Below are positions 18,236-26,412 of a stretch of DNA of 64,000 nt, piece by piece (within the stretch, counting starts at the first letter, position 1; every line of letters starts with the position of its first letter). A program made the position numbers and the translations under genes. The DNA is from DATJSJ01 sp035504175 (GTDB taxonomy: Bacteria > Pseudomonadota > Alphaproteobacteria > Acetobacterales > Acetobacteraceae): NCBI GenBank assembly GCA_035504175.1, contig DATJSJ010000231.1, forward strand, positions 21,472 through 85,471, given 5' to 3'. Below the pieces are notes generated by a model. That model searched no databases and was not told where the DNA came from. It saw nothing but the letters and a program-made list of their open reading frames with translations.

Positions 18236-18741
18236 CGCGCGATGACGCGGCGGGTGGCGCGGAAGCGGTGCCGGCCGCTTGCGGCTTGCAGCACGAGATC
18301 CCACTGGCCCGGCAGCGGCAGCGCCACGTCGGCGACCAGCGTGCCGTCCGCAGTCGGGTGGAAAATCAGCGCGGTCTGGTACAGCGGGCCGAGCGGCCGT
18401 TCCGCCACGCCGGTGACCACGATGCCGGCGAGACCACGGCCTTGCGCGTCAAGCAGCCGCAGTACCGGCCGGCGCCCGTCCGTCTCGGCGGTCAGCGTCC
18501 AGCCGAGCCGGTCCTGCCGCTGCTCGGCGGCCAGGATGCGGTCGTATTGGTTGCTGATATCGAACCCGTCCATGCCGGCGGCACCGGGGAAAGTGCTGAG
18601 GGCGGCCCAGATCATCCAGGCATTGACCGCAATCACCAGGAAGAGCGAGGCGGCGATCGCCCAGGGAAACAGGCGCCAGACGGAACGGTGCGGCGGTGGC
18701 AGCGCGGCGGGCAGCGGCGGCAGGCGTCCGAGATGGCTCAT
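18232..18741 (-). CDS. ccoH: cbb3 oxidase assembly protein CcoH (FixH)
   Basis: Predicted 169 residues. One N-terminal membrane helix (about 25-50) anchors a periplasmic beta-sandwich ending in QWDLVLQAASGRHRFRATRR, typical of FixH. The YDR motif after the helix (SNQYDRILAAEQ) is conserved. It helps assemble the oxidase together with CcoI. It starts 13 bases after ccoG and its stop overlaps ccoI. Confidence 0.88.
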   Translation of the reverse strand: MSHLGRLPPLPAALPPPHRSVWRLFPWAIAASLFLVIAVNAWMIWAALSTFPGAAGMDGFDISNQYDRILAAEQRQDRLGWTLTAETDGRRPVLRLLDAQGRGLAGIVVTGVAERPLGPLYQTALIFHPTADGTLVADVALPLPGQWDLVLQAASGRHRFRATRRVIAR

Positions 18742-18754
18742 GGGGTGCTCCCGC

Positions 18755-20257
18755 TCAGGACCCGTGCGGACCGACGAACAGCGAGCGGTAGGTCACGCGC
18801 CGTCCGGATTGCGGATCGCGGAGAACGAAATCGAGTGGCTGCTTGCCGTCGCGCAGCGCCGTCGGGCGACCCTGCACGACGACGCGGAAGGTGCCGACCG
18901 ATTCGGCGGCGACCGGCAGGGCGAGTTCGTGGCGTTTCGCGGCACTCTGCTCCGACAGGATCATCGTCGCGTCCGGCAGCCCGGCGGTGGTGAGCGCGAA
19001 GGTGGTGGCGTGCGGCGTCTTGTTGTCGACCTTCAGCGTGTAGCCGTTGCGCAGCGAGCCGTCGCGCAGCGGCACGAAGAGCGGCGCGCGGTCATGCAGC
19101 ACGGACAGCGACGTGACCGGTCGCAGCACCAGCCCGGCCGTGATCGCGACGGCGACCAGCAGCAACGCGCCGGCATAGAGCATGGTGCGCAGCCGCCACC
19201 AGCGGATCGGCAGCGCCTGGCCCTGCTTCCTCGCCGCCTGGCGGGCGAGCGTGTCCCAGGTGATCAGCCAGGGCTGCGCGCCGACCTTCTGCATCACCTC
19301 GTTGCAGGCGTCGACGCACAGGCCGCAATTGATGCACTCGAGCTGCACGCCGTCGCGGATGTCGATTCCCGTCGGGCAGACGTTGACGCAGGCGCTGCAA
19401 TCGACGCAGTCGCCGAGCGGCGGCGCATCGGTGCGCGCCTGTGCCGCATCCGGCGTGCGCTTGCCGTGACCGCGCGGCTCACCGCGCCAGCCCTGGTACG
19501 TGACGATCAGCGTCTGCTCGTCGAGCATCGCCGACTGGAAGCGCGGCCAGGGGCACATGTAGGTGCAGACCTGCTCGCGCGCCCAGCCGGCCAGCGCGTA
19601 GGTCGTGCCGGTGAACAGGAAGGTGAAGAAGTAGACCGGCGTGGAGGCGTTGAACGTCCAGAAGGCGCGCGTGACGCTGGGTGCGTCGACGTAGTACGTG
19701 ATCCAGGCGCCGCCGGTCCAGAAGGCGATGCCGAGCCAGATCGCGTGCTTCGCCGTCTTGCGCCAGGTCTTGTCGAGGCTGAGCGGGGACGCGTCACGGC
19801 GCATGCGGGCGTTGCGGTCGCCCTCGATCAGCCGCTCGACCCACATGAACAGGTCGGTCCAGACCGTCTGCGGGCAGGAATAGCCGCACCAGACGCGACC
19901 GAACACGCTGGTGACCAGAAACAGGCTGAGTGCGCCGAGGATCAGGAGACCGGTCAGGATGTAGAAGTCCTGCGGCCAGAGCGTCAGGCCGAAGAAGTAG
20001 AAACGCTCGTTCCAGATATCGAGCAGCACCGCCTGATCCGGCATCGACGGGCCGCGATCCCAGCGCAGCCAGGGCAGGGCGTAGTAGATCGCGAGGCAGG
20101 CGATCAGCACCGCCCATTTGAAGCGCCGCACCGGACCGCGCACCGCGCGCGGATAGACCCGCACGCGGCTGGCGTAGAGCGGACCGGGCGCCTCCGCCGC
20201 GAGCTCCGTCGGGTCGTGCACCGCCGACACCGCGCTCTCCTCCCGCCTATTGTCCAC
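18755..20257 (-). CDS. ccoG: cbb3 oxidase accessory protein CcoG (FixG/RdxA)
   Basis: Predicted 500 residues. Five membrane segments surround two ferredoxin-type clusters (CVDCSACVNVCPTG and CINCGLCVDACNEVM), with CGYSCPQTVWTDLF and CTYMCPWPRFQ in the membrane part, and a C-terminal periplasmic Ig-like domain (about 380-500). The family is proposed to reduce Cu(II) to Cu(I) for cbb3 assembly. GTG 20257 overlaps the ccoP stop. Length is normal and all cluster cysteines are present. Confidence 0.92.
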   Translation of the reverse strand: MDNRREESAVSAVHDPTELAAEAPGPLYASRVRVYPRAVRGPVRRFKWAVLIACLAIYYALPWLRWDRGPSMPDQAVLLDIWNERFYFFGLTLWPQDFYILTGLLILGALSLFLVTSVFGRVWCGYSCPQTVWTDLFMWVERLIEGDRNARMRRDASPLSLDKTWRKTAKHAIWLGIAFWTGGAWITYYVDAPSVTRAFWTFNASTPVYFFTFLFTGTTYALAGWAREQVCTYMCPWPRFQSAMLDEQTLIVTYQGWRGEPRGHGKRTPDAAQARTDAPPLGDCVDCSACVNVCPTGIDIRDGVQLECINCGLCVDACNEVMQKVGAQPWLITWDTLARQAARKQGQALPIRWWRLRTMLYAGALLLVAVAITAGLVLRPVTSLSVLHDRAPLFVPLRDGSLRNGYTLKVDNKTPHATTFALTTAGLPDATMILSEQSAAKRHELALPVAAESVGTFRVVVQGRPTALRDGKQPLDFVLRDPQSGRRVTYRSLFVGPHGS

Positions 20258-21116
20258 CGCCGAGGGAATGCACGTAGAGTGCCACGCTCTTGATCGTCGC
20301 CGGGTCGAGGCGGTGATTCCAGTTCGGCATCACCCCCATGCGCGGATTGGTGACCTGCGCAACGATGGTAGCACGGTTGGCGTCGTAGAGATGGATGTGG
20401 CTGGCGAGCGGCGGCGCGCCGACATCCTGGTTGCCCTGGCCCTTGTCGCCGTGACACATGGCACAATTGTCGGCGAAGATCTGCCGCCCGGCGCTGATGT
20501 CCCGGCCCGGCTTGGCGATGCCGTAGAGCGCGGTGACGTAATCGGCGACCGCCTGGATCTGCTCCGGCTTGAGGATGCCGTCGACGCCGAAGCGCGGCAT
20601 CTGGCTCGACCGCGCATCGGGATCGCCGCTGCGGATGCCGACCGTGACGGTGTGCTGGATGTCGCCGATCCGGCCGCCCCAGAGCCAGACATCGTCGCCG
20701 AGCGCCGGGTAGCCGATGCGGCCCTCGCCGTTCGGGCCGTGGCAGGGCTGGCAGTTGTTGGCGAAGGTGATGCGGCCGTCGGTCATTGCCACCGCCATCA
20801 GGTCGGGATGCTTTTCGATCGCCGCGAAGGGCAGGCGGCCGATCTCGGCCATCGCCGCCTCGTGCCGCGCATCGATCGCCGCCACCTCGCGCATCGCGGT
20901 CGCACGGCTGGAATAGCCGAGCAGGCCGTGGAAATAGGTGCGGCCCAGCGGGATCGACGGATAGAGCAGGCAGAAGACCGCGGCCCAGATGATGGTCGCG
21001 ACGAAGACGTAGACCCACCATTTCGGCAGCGGCGTGTCGAGCTCGCGGATGCCGTCCCATTCATGGCCGGTGGTGTCGCGGCCGGTCACCGAGTCCTTCT
21101 CGATCTTGGTCGGCAT
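20247..21116 (-). CDS. ccoP: cbb3 oxidase diheme subunit III CcoP
   Basis: Predicted 289 residues. The N-terminus (TTGHEWDGIRELDTPLPKWW) is the classic CcoP signature, followed by one membrane helix (about 33-52). Two c-type heme sites are NCQPCHG (Cys122-His126) and NCAMCHG (Cys218-His222), with downstream Met ligands in GVMPNW-type loops. It passes electrons from cytochrome c to the CcoO/CcoN core. It lies 10 bases after ccoQ and overlaps ccoG. Confidence 0.95.
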   Translation of the reverse strand: MPTKIEKDSVTGRDTTGHEWDGIRELDTPLPKWWVYVFVATIIWAAVFCLLYPSIPLGRTYFHGLLGYSSRATAMREVAAIDARHEAAMAEIGRLPFAAIEKHPDLMAVAMTDGRITFANNCQPCHGPNGEGRIGYPALGDDVWLWGGRIGDIQHTVTVGIRSGDPDARSSQMPRFGVDGILKPEQIQAVADYVTALYGIAKPGRDISAGRQIFADNCAMCHGDKGQGNQDVGAPPLASHIHLYDANRATIVAQVTNPRMGVMPNWNHRLDPATIKSVALYVHSLGGGQ

Positions 21117-21126
21117 CTCGCGCTCC

Positions 21127-21279
21127 TCAGCGGTCGTCGTCGAGCGGGACCATGCCGCGGCGCTCGATCGCCCGTTTGCGGCCCGGCCAGTAGGTCGCCG
21201 CGACGATCGCGGCGAAGATCGCGAACATCGGGATGATGGCGTGGAGCTGCAGCCAGTGCAGCAGCGTCGCGAGGGTCAT
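21127..21279 (-). CDS. ccoQ: cbb3 oxidase small subunit CcoQ
   Basis: A 50-residue protein: MTLATLLHWLQLHAIIPMFA at the start, one membrane helix, then WPGRKRAIERRGMVPLDDD. Position between ccoO and ccoP, length and the basic stretch after the helix identify CcoQ, which stabilises the complex. ATG 21279 has GGAGG-like sequence just upstream. Confidence 0.88.
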   Translation of the reverse strand: MTLATLLHWLQLHAIIPMFAIFAAIVAATYWPGRKRAIERRGMVPLDDDR

Positions 21280-21288
21280 CGGCGCCTC

Positions 21289-22008
21289 CTATTGCCGCAA
21301 CTGCTCTTCGCTGGTGTCGGCGAAGTTCACCATCGTGCCGAGCACCTGGAGGTAGGCGACGAGCGCATCCATCTCGGTCACCTGCTGCCCGTCGCCCGAG
21401 GCGGTGACCGATTTCGGGTAGCGCTTCAGCACGCCGGTCTGGTCGGCCTGCGGGTTGGCCTGGGCCTCGAGATCGGCGCGGGCGTTGCGGATGTCGTCGT
21501 CGGTGTAGGGCACGCCGACCAGCCGGTTGGCGCGCAGGTGGTCCTCGATATGGCTGTCGTCGAGCAGCTGATCCGCCAGGAAGGCGTAGTGCGGCATCAG
21601 GCTCTCCGGCACCATCGATTGCGGGTTCTTCAGATGCGCGTAGTGCCAGTCGTTGGAGTATTTGCCGCCGACCCGGGCGAGGTCGGGGCCGATGCGCTTG
21701 CTGCCCCATTGGAACGGGTGGTCATACATGCTCTCCGCCGCCAGGCTGTAGTGGCCGTAGCGCTCGACCTCGTCGCGCAGCGCGCGGATCTGCTGGCTGT
21801 GACAAAGGTAGCAGCCCTCGCGCACGTAGATGTCGCGGCCCATCAGCTCGAGCGGCGAGTAGGGGCGCACGCCCTGCACGTGCTCGACCGTGGTCTCGAT
21901 CGTGAACAGCGGCACGATTTCGACCAGTCCGCCGATCGCGACCGTGACCAGGGTGGCGATCACCAGCAGCAGCGCGTTCTTCTCGAAGGTCTCGTGACGG
22001 ATCCGCAT
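21289..22008 (-). CDS. ccoO: cbb3 oxidase monoheme subunit II CcoO
   Basis: Predicted 239 residues. One N-terminal membrane helix (about 12-33), then [13 protein letters not shown] with the heme c site (Cys66, Cys69, His70), [19 protein letters not shown], and a C-terminal Met ligand region ([14 protein letters not shown]). All hallmarks of CcoO are present at normal length. It relays electrons from CcoP to CcoN. It starts 4 bases after ccoN. Confidence 0.95.
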   Translation of the reverse strand: MRIRHETFEKNALLLVIATLVTVAIGGLVEIVPLFTIETTVEHVQGVRPYSPLELMGRDIYVREGCYLCHSQQIRALRDEVERYGHYSLAAESMYDHPFQWGSKRIGPDLARVGGKYSNDWHYAHLKNPQSMVPESLMPHYAFLADQLLDDSHIEDHLRANRLVGVPYTDDDIRNARADLEAQANPQADQTGVLKRYPKSVTASGDGQQVTEMDALVAYLQVLGTMVNFADTSEEQLRQ

Positions 22009-22012
22009 GGCA

Positions 22013-23515
22013 TCAGGCTCCGATCACGGGCACGAGCGGGGTGGACGGGATGGGCGACAGCGCCGCTTCCCGTTCGGTGCTCGGGCTCTGCACCGTCATG
22101 ATCAGGTTGTAGGCCATCAGCAAGCCGCCGATCAGGAACAGCACGCCGCCCAGCATGCGGATGACGAAGAACGGGTGGACGGCGACGACGCTCTCGACGA
22201 AGGAGTACTGGAGGAAGCCGTTGGCGTCGTAGGCGCGCCACATCAGCCCCTCCATGATGCCGGCGACCCACATCGAGGTGATGTAGAGCACGATGCCGAG
22301 CGTCGATATCCAGTAGTGCCAGGCGGCGAGCCGCACCGAGTAGAGGCCGCTGCGTCGCCAGAGATTCGGCACCAGGTAGTAGATCGCGCCGAAGCTGATG
22401 AAGGCGACCCAGCCGAGTGCGCCGGAGTGCACGTGGCCGATCGTCCAGTCGGTGTAGTGGCTGAGCGCGTTGACCTGGCGCACCGACATCACCGGCCCCT
22501 CGAAGGTCGCCATGCCGTAGAAGCCGACGGCGGTGACGGAGAAGCGCAGGCCGGGATCGGTACGCAGCTTGTCCCAGGCGCCGGACAGCGTCATCAGCCC
22601 GTTGATCATGCCGCCCCAGGAGGGCATCCACAGCATGATGGAAAACGCCATGCCGAGCGTCTGTGCCCAGTCCGGCAGCGCCGTCCAGTGCAGGTGATGC
22701 GGGCCGGCCCAGATGTAGATGAAGATCAGCGCCCAGAAATGGATGATCGACAGCCGGTAGGAGTAGACCGGCCGTCCCGCCGCCTTCGGGATGTAGTAGT
22801 ACATCATGCCGAGGAAGCCGGCGGTGAGGAAGAAGCCGACGGCGTTATGGCCGTACCACCACTGGATCAGTGCGTCCTGCGCGCCGGAGAACAGCGAGTA
22901 GCTCTTGGCGCCGAACCAGGAGACCGGCACCCCGAGATTGTTGCCGATGTGCAGCACGGCGATGGTCAGGATGAAGGCGAGATAGAACCAGTTGGCGACG
23001 TAGATGTGCGGCTCCTGCCGCTTCACCAGCGTGCCGATGAAGATCGCGGCGTAGAGCACCCAGACCAGCGTCAGCCACAGGTCGAGATGCCATTCGGGCT
23101 CAGCGTACTCGCGGCTTTTGCTGAATCCCATGACGTAGCTCAGCGCCGCCATGACGATGAAGAACTGGTAGCCCCAGAAGACGAAATCGGCGAGCGCCTC
23201 GCCGCCGAACAGGCGCGCGCGGCAGGTGCGCTGCACGACATGGAAGGAGGTGCCGAGCAGCGCCGAGCCGCCGAAGGCGAAGATCGCGGCCGAGGTGTGC
23301 ACCGGCCGCAGCCGGCCGAAATTCAGCCAGGGCAGACCGAAGTTGAGCGCCGGCCAGGCAAGCTCGGAGGCGATGTAGACGCCGACCAGGAAGGCGACGA
23401 TCGACCAGAACACCGCGGCGATGACGAATTTCTGGACGACTGCCTCGTTGTACTCGACCGCCGCGGGGATGGGCGGTGCGGCGGTGGCAGGGCCTGCGAG
23501 CGCCAGATCAGACAT
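22013..23515 (-). CDS. ccoN: cbb3 oxidase catalytic subunit I CcoN
   Basis: Predicted 500 residues with about 12 membrane helices. Heme-copper ligands are visible: [13 protein letters not shown] (heme b His), [13 protein letters not shown] (CuB His), GPHHLHW (CuB His pair) and [11 protein letters not shown] (heme histidines). It reduces O2 to water with high affinity and pumps protons. ATG 23515 overlaps the small membrane-protein gene upstream by 8 bases. The operon is preceded by a strong FNR/FixK box, consistent with low-oxygen induction. Confidence 0.96.
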   Translation of the reverse strand: MSDLALAGPATAAPPIPAAVEYNEAVVQKFVIAAVFWSIVAFLVGVYIASELAWPALNFGLPWLNFGRLRPVHTSAAIFAFGGSALLGTSFHVVQRTCRARLFGGEALADFVFWGYQFFIVMAALSYVMGFSKSREYAEPEWHLDLWLTLVWVLYAAIFIGTLVKRQEPHIYVANWFYLAFILTIAVLHIGNNLGVPVSWFGAKSYSLFSGAQDALIQWWYGHNAVGFFLTAGFLGMMYYYIPKAAGRPVYSYRLSIIHFWALIFIYIWAGPHHLHWTALPDWAQTLGMAFSIMLWMPSWGGMINGLMTLSGAWDKLRTDPGLRFSVTAVGFYGMATFEGPVMSVRQVNALSHYTDWTIGHVHSGALGWVAFISFGAIYYLVPNLWRRSGLYSVRLAAWHYWISTLGIVLYITSMWVAGIMEGLMWRAYDANGFLQYSFVESVVAVHPFFVIRMLGGVLFLIGGLLMAYNLIMTVQSPSTEREAALSPIPSTPLVPVIGA

Positions 23516-23720
23516 GCTCGCGGCTCCGCGCGCGCGCCGCGTCAGCGCGGTCGAAATGGCGGCGGATCTGGCCCATGACGAACACCACGGCGAAGCCCGC
23601 CAGCGACAGGCCGAAGATGAAGATCTCTTCGTCGATCGCGCGCGAGGCCATGACCAGGCCGAGGAGTCCGAGCGCGACCATCATCGCCCCGACCACCATG
23701 TCGGATGTCTCGATTTCCAT
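23508..23720 (-). CDS. Small two-helix membrane protein leading the cco operon
   Basis: Predicted 70 residues with two hydrophobic segments ([35 protein letters not shown]) separated by the short loop SRAIDEEI, and a basic Arg/His-rich tail. ATG 23720 follows a GGGGTGGG stretch. It overlaps ccoN by 8 bases, so it is translated with it. I do not recognise a named family; short proteins at this position occur upstream of ccoN in some alphaproteobacteria. A role as a small oxidase subunit or assembly factor is inferred from position only. Confidence 0.7.
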   Translation of the reverse strand: MEIETSDMVVGAMMVALGLLGLVMASRAIDEEIFIFGLSLAGFAVVFVMGQIRRHFDRADAARARSREHV

Positions 23721-23812
23721 CCCACCCCCTCTGCGGCCACCGTCTCCGGCTGGCGTGCCGAAGCCGCGGGTGCCCAAGGGGCGGAGCATGCCAGCGAGGC
23801 GATGCCGCGGAA

Positions 23813-23826
23813 TTGATCTAGGTCAA
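23813..23826. promoter_or_regulatory. FNR/FixK-type box between the cco operon and the SafE-like gene
   Basis: TTGAT-CTAG-GTCAA matches the consensus at 9 of 10 positions. Centre 23819.5. On the minus strand a class II start falls near 23778, 57 bases before the first cco-operon gene. On the plus strand it falls at 23861, exactly the ATG of the next gene, with TATTGT at 23848-23853 as a -10. Confidence 0.75.
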
Positions 23827-23860
23827 CGCCTCGTGATCAGGCGGCGCTATTGTTCCCCGG

Positions 23861-24616
23861 ATGCCAGAACCCGCGCTTCTGCTCGGCCGGCTGTGTGACC
23901 CGGCGGCATCGCTGTCGGGCGGCGCCGTCTGGGCGGGGCTGCTGGTCGCCGGCGCGGCGGGCAGCGTGCTGCACTGTGCGCCGATGTGCGGGCCGTTCGT
24001 GCTCGGCCAGGTGGCCGATCGGATGGCGGCGATCCCGGCGAAGCGGCTGTCCGAGGCGCATCGGCTCCGCGCCGGGCTGCTGCTGCCCTACCATCTCGGC
24101 CGCCTGACCACCTATGCGGCACTCGGCGCGCTGGCCGCGCTGGCCGGCGACGCGCTCGCCCGGCTGCCCTGGCTCGGACGCCTGTCGGGCCTGCTGCTGC
24201 TGGCGGCGGCGCTGCTGTTCCTGGCCCAGGGGTTGCGGCGGGCGGTGCCGGCGATCGGGCTGCCCGCCGGGCGCGGGCGCGGCGCGCCGACCGCGCTGCG
24301 CTGCCTCGCGGCGTGCCGCCTGCGGCGGCCGATCGGCGGCTATCGGCTCGGACTGGCGCTGGGCTTCCTGCCCTGCGGCTTCCTCTACGGCGCGCTTGCC
24401 GTGGCCGGGGCGAGCGCGGGACCGGTCGGCGGGGCGCTCGACATGCTGGCCTTCGGCACCGGCACCGCCGCCAGCCTCATGGTGGTGGGCGTCGCCGGCC
24501 AGGCGGCGCTGGGGCGCTGGCAAGGCGTGCTCGGTCGCGTCTCACCGGCGCTGCTGACGCTGAACGCGGCACTGCTGGCGGCGCTGGCGATCGGCCGGCT
24601 GCTCGGCAGCGCCTGA
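23861..24616 (+). CDS. SafE/DsbD-like membrane protein (sulfite exporter TauE/SafE type)
   Basis: Predicted 251 residues, about six to seven membrane helices. Conserved features are HCAPMCGPFV near the first helix and LGFLPCGFLYGAL in the middle, typical of the HCxxMCG clade often found beside cbb3 oxidase genes. Members are thought to move copper or thiol reducing power across the membrane for oxidase maturation; this is family inference. It is divergent from the cco operon and shares its FNR/FixK box. The plus-strand promoter geometry suggests a leaderless mRNA. It converges on fixJ with a gap of 11 bases. Confidence 0.75.
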   Translation: MPEPALLLGRLCDPAASLSGGAVWAGLLVAGAAGSVLHCAPMCGPFVLGQVADRMAAIPAKRLSEAHRLRAGLLLPYHLGRLTTYAALGALAALAGDALARLPWLGRLSGLLLLAAALLFLAQGLRRAVPAIGLPAGRGRGAPTALRCLAACRLRRPIGGYRLGLALGFLPCGFLYGALAVAGASAGPVGGALDMLAFGTGTAASLMVVGVAGQAALGRWQGVLGRVSPALLTLNAALLAALAIGRLLGSA

Positions 24617-24627
24617 TCGCGTCGCTC

Positions 24628-25260
24628 TCAGCCGCCGGCCGCACCCGGATCGGCGGTCAGTACCAGCCGGACCAGATCGGGCAGGCTCTCGGCATCGAGC
24701 TTTTCGAACACCCGCGCCCGATGCACCTCGATGGTGCGCGGACTGGCGCCGAGCCGCTGGCCGATCGCCTTGGTCGAAAGCCCGGCGGCCAGCAGGTCGA
24801 GCACTTCGCGCTCCCGCGGCGTCAGCGCCGCCAGGCGCTTCCGCGCACGGCCGGCGGCGGCGTCGCGGTCCTGCCGGCGGTGGCTCTCCGCCACGGCCCG
24901 GCGCACGGCGTCGAGCAGCGCCTCGTCACCGAACGGCTTTTCCAGGAAGTCGACCGCGCCGGCCTTCATCGCCCGCACCGCGAGCGGGATGTCGCCCTGT
25001 CCGGTCATGACGATGACCGGCAGGTCGATACGGCGCTCGGCGAGACGCTGCTGCAGTTCGAGCCCGTCCATCCCCGGCATGCGCAGGTCAGTCAACACGC
25101 AGCCGGAACAGCCGGGCGCGGCACCGAGAAACTCGGCCGGATCGGCATGGGTACGCACGTGAAATCCCGCCGCTTCGAGAAGAACGCGCAGGGAGTCGCG
25201 GATCGCGTCGTCGTCGTCGACGATGTGGATCGTATCAGCCGGGTCCACGCAGGACCCCAT
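24628..25260 (-). CDS. fixJ: Response regulator FixJ
   Basis: Predicted 210 residues. Receiver: acidic DDDD (15-18), phosphoacceptor Asp58 in LTDLRMPGMDGLEL, VMTGQGD and LEKPF, all typical of FixJ. Output: LuxR-type helix-turn-helix, LTPREREVLDLLAAGLSTKAIGQ (about 147-170) with RTIEVHRARVFEKL. It should be phosphorylated by FixL and activate fixK and possibly others. ATG 25260 is used; GTG 25248 is possible. Unusually, it is separated from fixL by the whole cco block. Its promoter is in the 240-base gap shared with the CBS-BON gene. Confidence 0.88.
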   Translation of the reverse strand: MGSCVDPADTIHIVDDDDAIRDSLRVLLEAAGFHVRTHADPAEFLGAAPGCSGCVLTDLRMPGMDGLELQQRLAERRIDLPVIVMTGQGDIPLAVRAMKAGAVDFLEKPFGDEALLDAVRRAVAESHRRQDRDAAAGRARKRLAALTPREREVLDLLAAGLSTKAIGQRLGASPRTIEVHRARVFEKLDAESLPDLVRLVLTADPGAAGG

Positions 25261-25431
25261 CGTGCGCCCGCGGGCGCTCGAATGGCAGGATCACCGTATG
25301 CCGGGCACTGTTCGACAGACCGGGCGAGGGGCAGAATCGGAACACGACGGCGCCGTCCAGAGCAGGGCTGCCCGCATTTGCGGGCGTGCAGCAGCGGCGA
25401 TCTGGTCCCATTCGCAGGCGAAACGGCCGGA

Positions 25432-25445
25432 TTGATCTCGATCAA
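25432..25445 (+). promoter_or_regulatory. Perfect FNR/FixK box upstream of the CBS-BON gene
   Basis: TTGAT-CTCG-ATCAA matches all ten consensus positions. Centre 25438.5 predicts a start near 25480, 23 bases before ATG 25503 and ahead of its GGAGG. It lies too far from fixJ for a class II role there. Confidence 0.75.
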
Positions 25446-25502
25446 GGCGGGACCGCGCCGCAACGGTCATGACATGGCCTGCGCCAGGCGAGGAGGCAAG
25501 GG

Positions 25503-26225
25503 ATGATCGCGGCCGATCTGATGTCGCGTTCGGTCGTATCGGTTGGCCCGGACGCGCCGCTGGTGCAGGCGGTGCGTGCCATGACCGAGCGCCGGATCAG
25601 CGGCCTGCCGGTAGTGGACGCGAAGGGCCGCCTGGTCGGCATGCTGACCGAGGGCGATCTGCTGCGGCGCGTGGAAACCGCGACCGATGATGCGGCGCCC
25701 GGCTGGTTCGAGCGCTTCGTCGCCGCCGGCCGTCTTGCCGAGGATTACGTGCGCAGCCATGGCCGCCGTGTCGCCGAGGTGATGACGCCCGAGGTGGTCA
25801 GCGTCGAGGAGACGACGGCGCTCGCCGAGGTGGTGCGGTTGATGCGGCAGCACCGGGTGCGCCGGCTGCCGGTGCTGCGCGACGGCGCCCTGGTCGGCAT
25901 CATCAGCCGCGCCGACCTGGTGCGGCGGATCGATGCGGCGCTCGGCGGTCCGGCGGTGACGGCGGACGACGCCAGCATCCGCGGCGCGATCCTGGACGGA
26001 CTCGCCCGCGCCCCGTGGTCGTCGCGCAATCCGATCACCGTGACGGTCGAGCATGGCACGGTGCGGCTCGACGGCTGCCTGTTCGATCTGCGCGAGCGCG
26101 ACGCGATCGGCGTGCTGGCGGAGAACGTGCCGGGGGTGACGCGGGTGGAGAACCGGCTGGCCTGCGTCGAGCCGATCAGCGGCATGCTGCTTTGCGATCC
26201 GGGCGAAACGCGCGCCGCGGACTGA
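25503..26225 (+). CDS. CBS-pair and BON domain protein
   Basis: Predicted 240 residues. Two CBS motifs (about 1-60, ADLMSRSVVSVGPDAPLVQAV; and about 85-145, EVMTPEVVSVEETTALAEVV) flank a linker, followed by a BON domain (about 160-225, ITVTVEHGTVRLDGCLFDLRERDAI). CBS pairs bind adenine nucleotides and BON domains bind membranes or phospholipids, so it may be an energy-status sensor at the membrane. AGGAGG precedes the ATG. Such proteins are common in low-oxygen regulons. It precedes ftsH in the same orientation. Confidence 0.85.
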   Translation: MIAADLMSRSVVSVGPDAPLVQAVRAMTERRISGLPVVDAKGRLVGMLTEGDLLRRVETATDDAAPGWFERFVAAGRLAEDYVRSHGRRVAEVMTPEVVSVEETTALAEVVRLMRQHRVRRLPVLRDGALVGIISRADLVRRIDAALGGPAVTADDASIRGAILDGLARAPWSSRNPITVTVEHGTVRLDGCLFDLRERDAIGVLAENVPGVTRVENRLACVEPISGMLLCDPGETRAAD

Positions 26226-26341
26226 GTCGCCGTCACTGTCCCGGATCCGCGCATCGCCGGCCGGATCAGCGCACGGCGCGGCGGGTGGCGGATCGATCGA
26301 GGTCAGTCGATCATGTCCCGTCGGCGCGCGGCTCCGGCCGC

Positions 26342-26355
26342 ATGATTTAGGTCAA
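26342..26355 (+). promoter_or_regulatory. Weaker FNR/FixK-like box upstream of ftsH
   Basis: ATGAT-TTAG-GTCAA matches 8 of 10 positions. Centre 26348.5 predicts a start near 26390, 23 bases before ATG 26413. Less certain than the other boxes. Confidence 0.5.
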
Positions 26356-26412
26356 TGAGGCCGAGCGGATCTCGCCCGAGAGTGACGCTTCGCCCCGGGG
26401 CGGGGAGGCTTC

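Noticed and set aside
26292..26312. GATCGATCGAGGTCA-like stretch as another FixK box
   Set aside because: Only half of the consensus fits and it is upstream of a better candidate at 26342.
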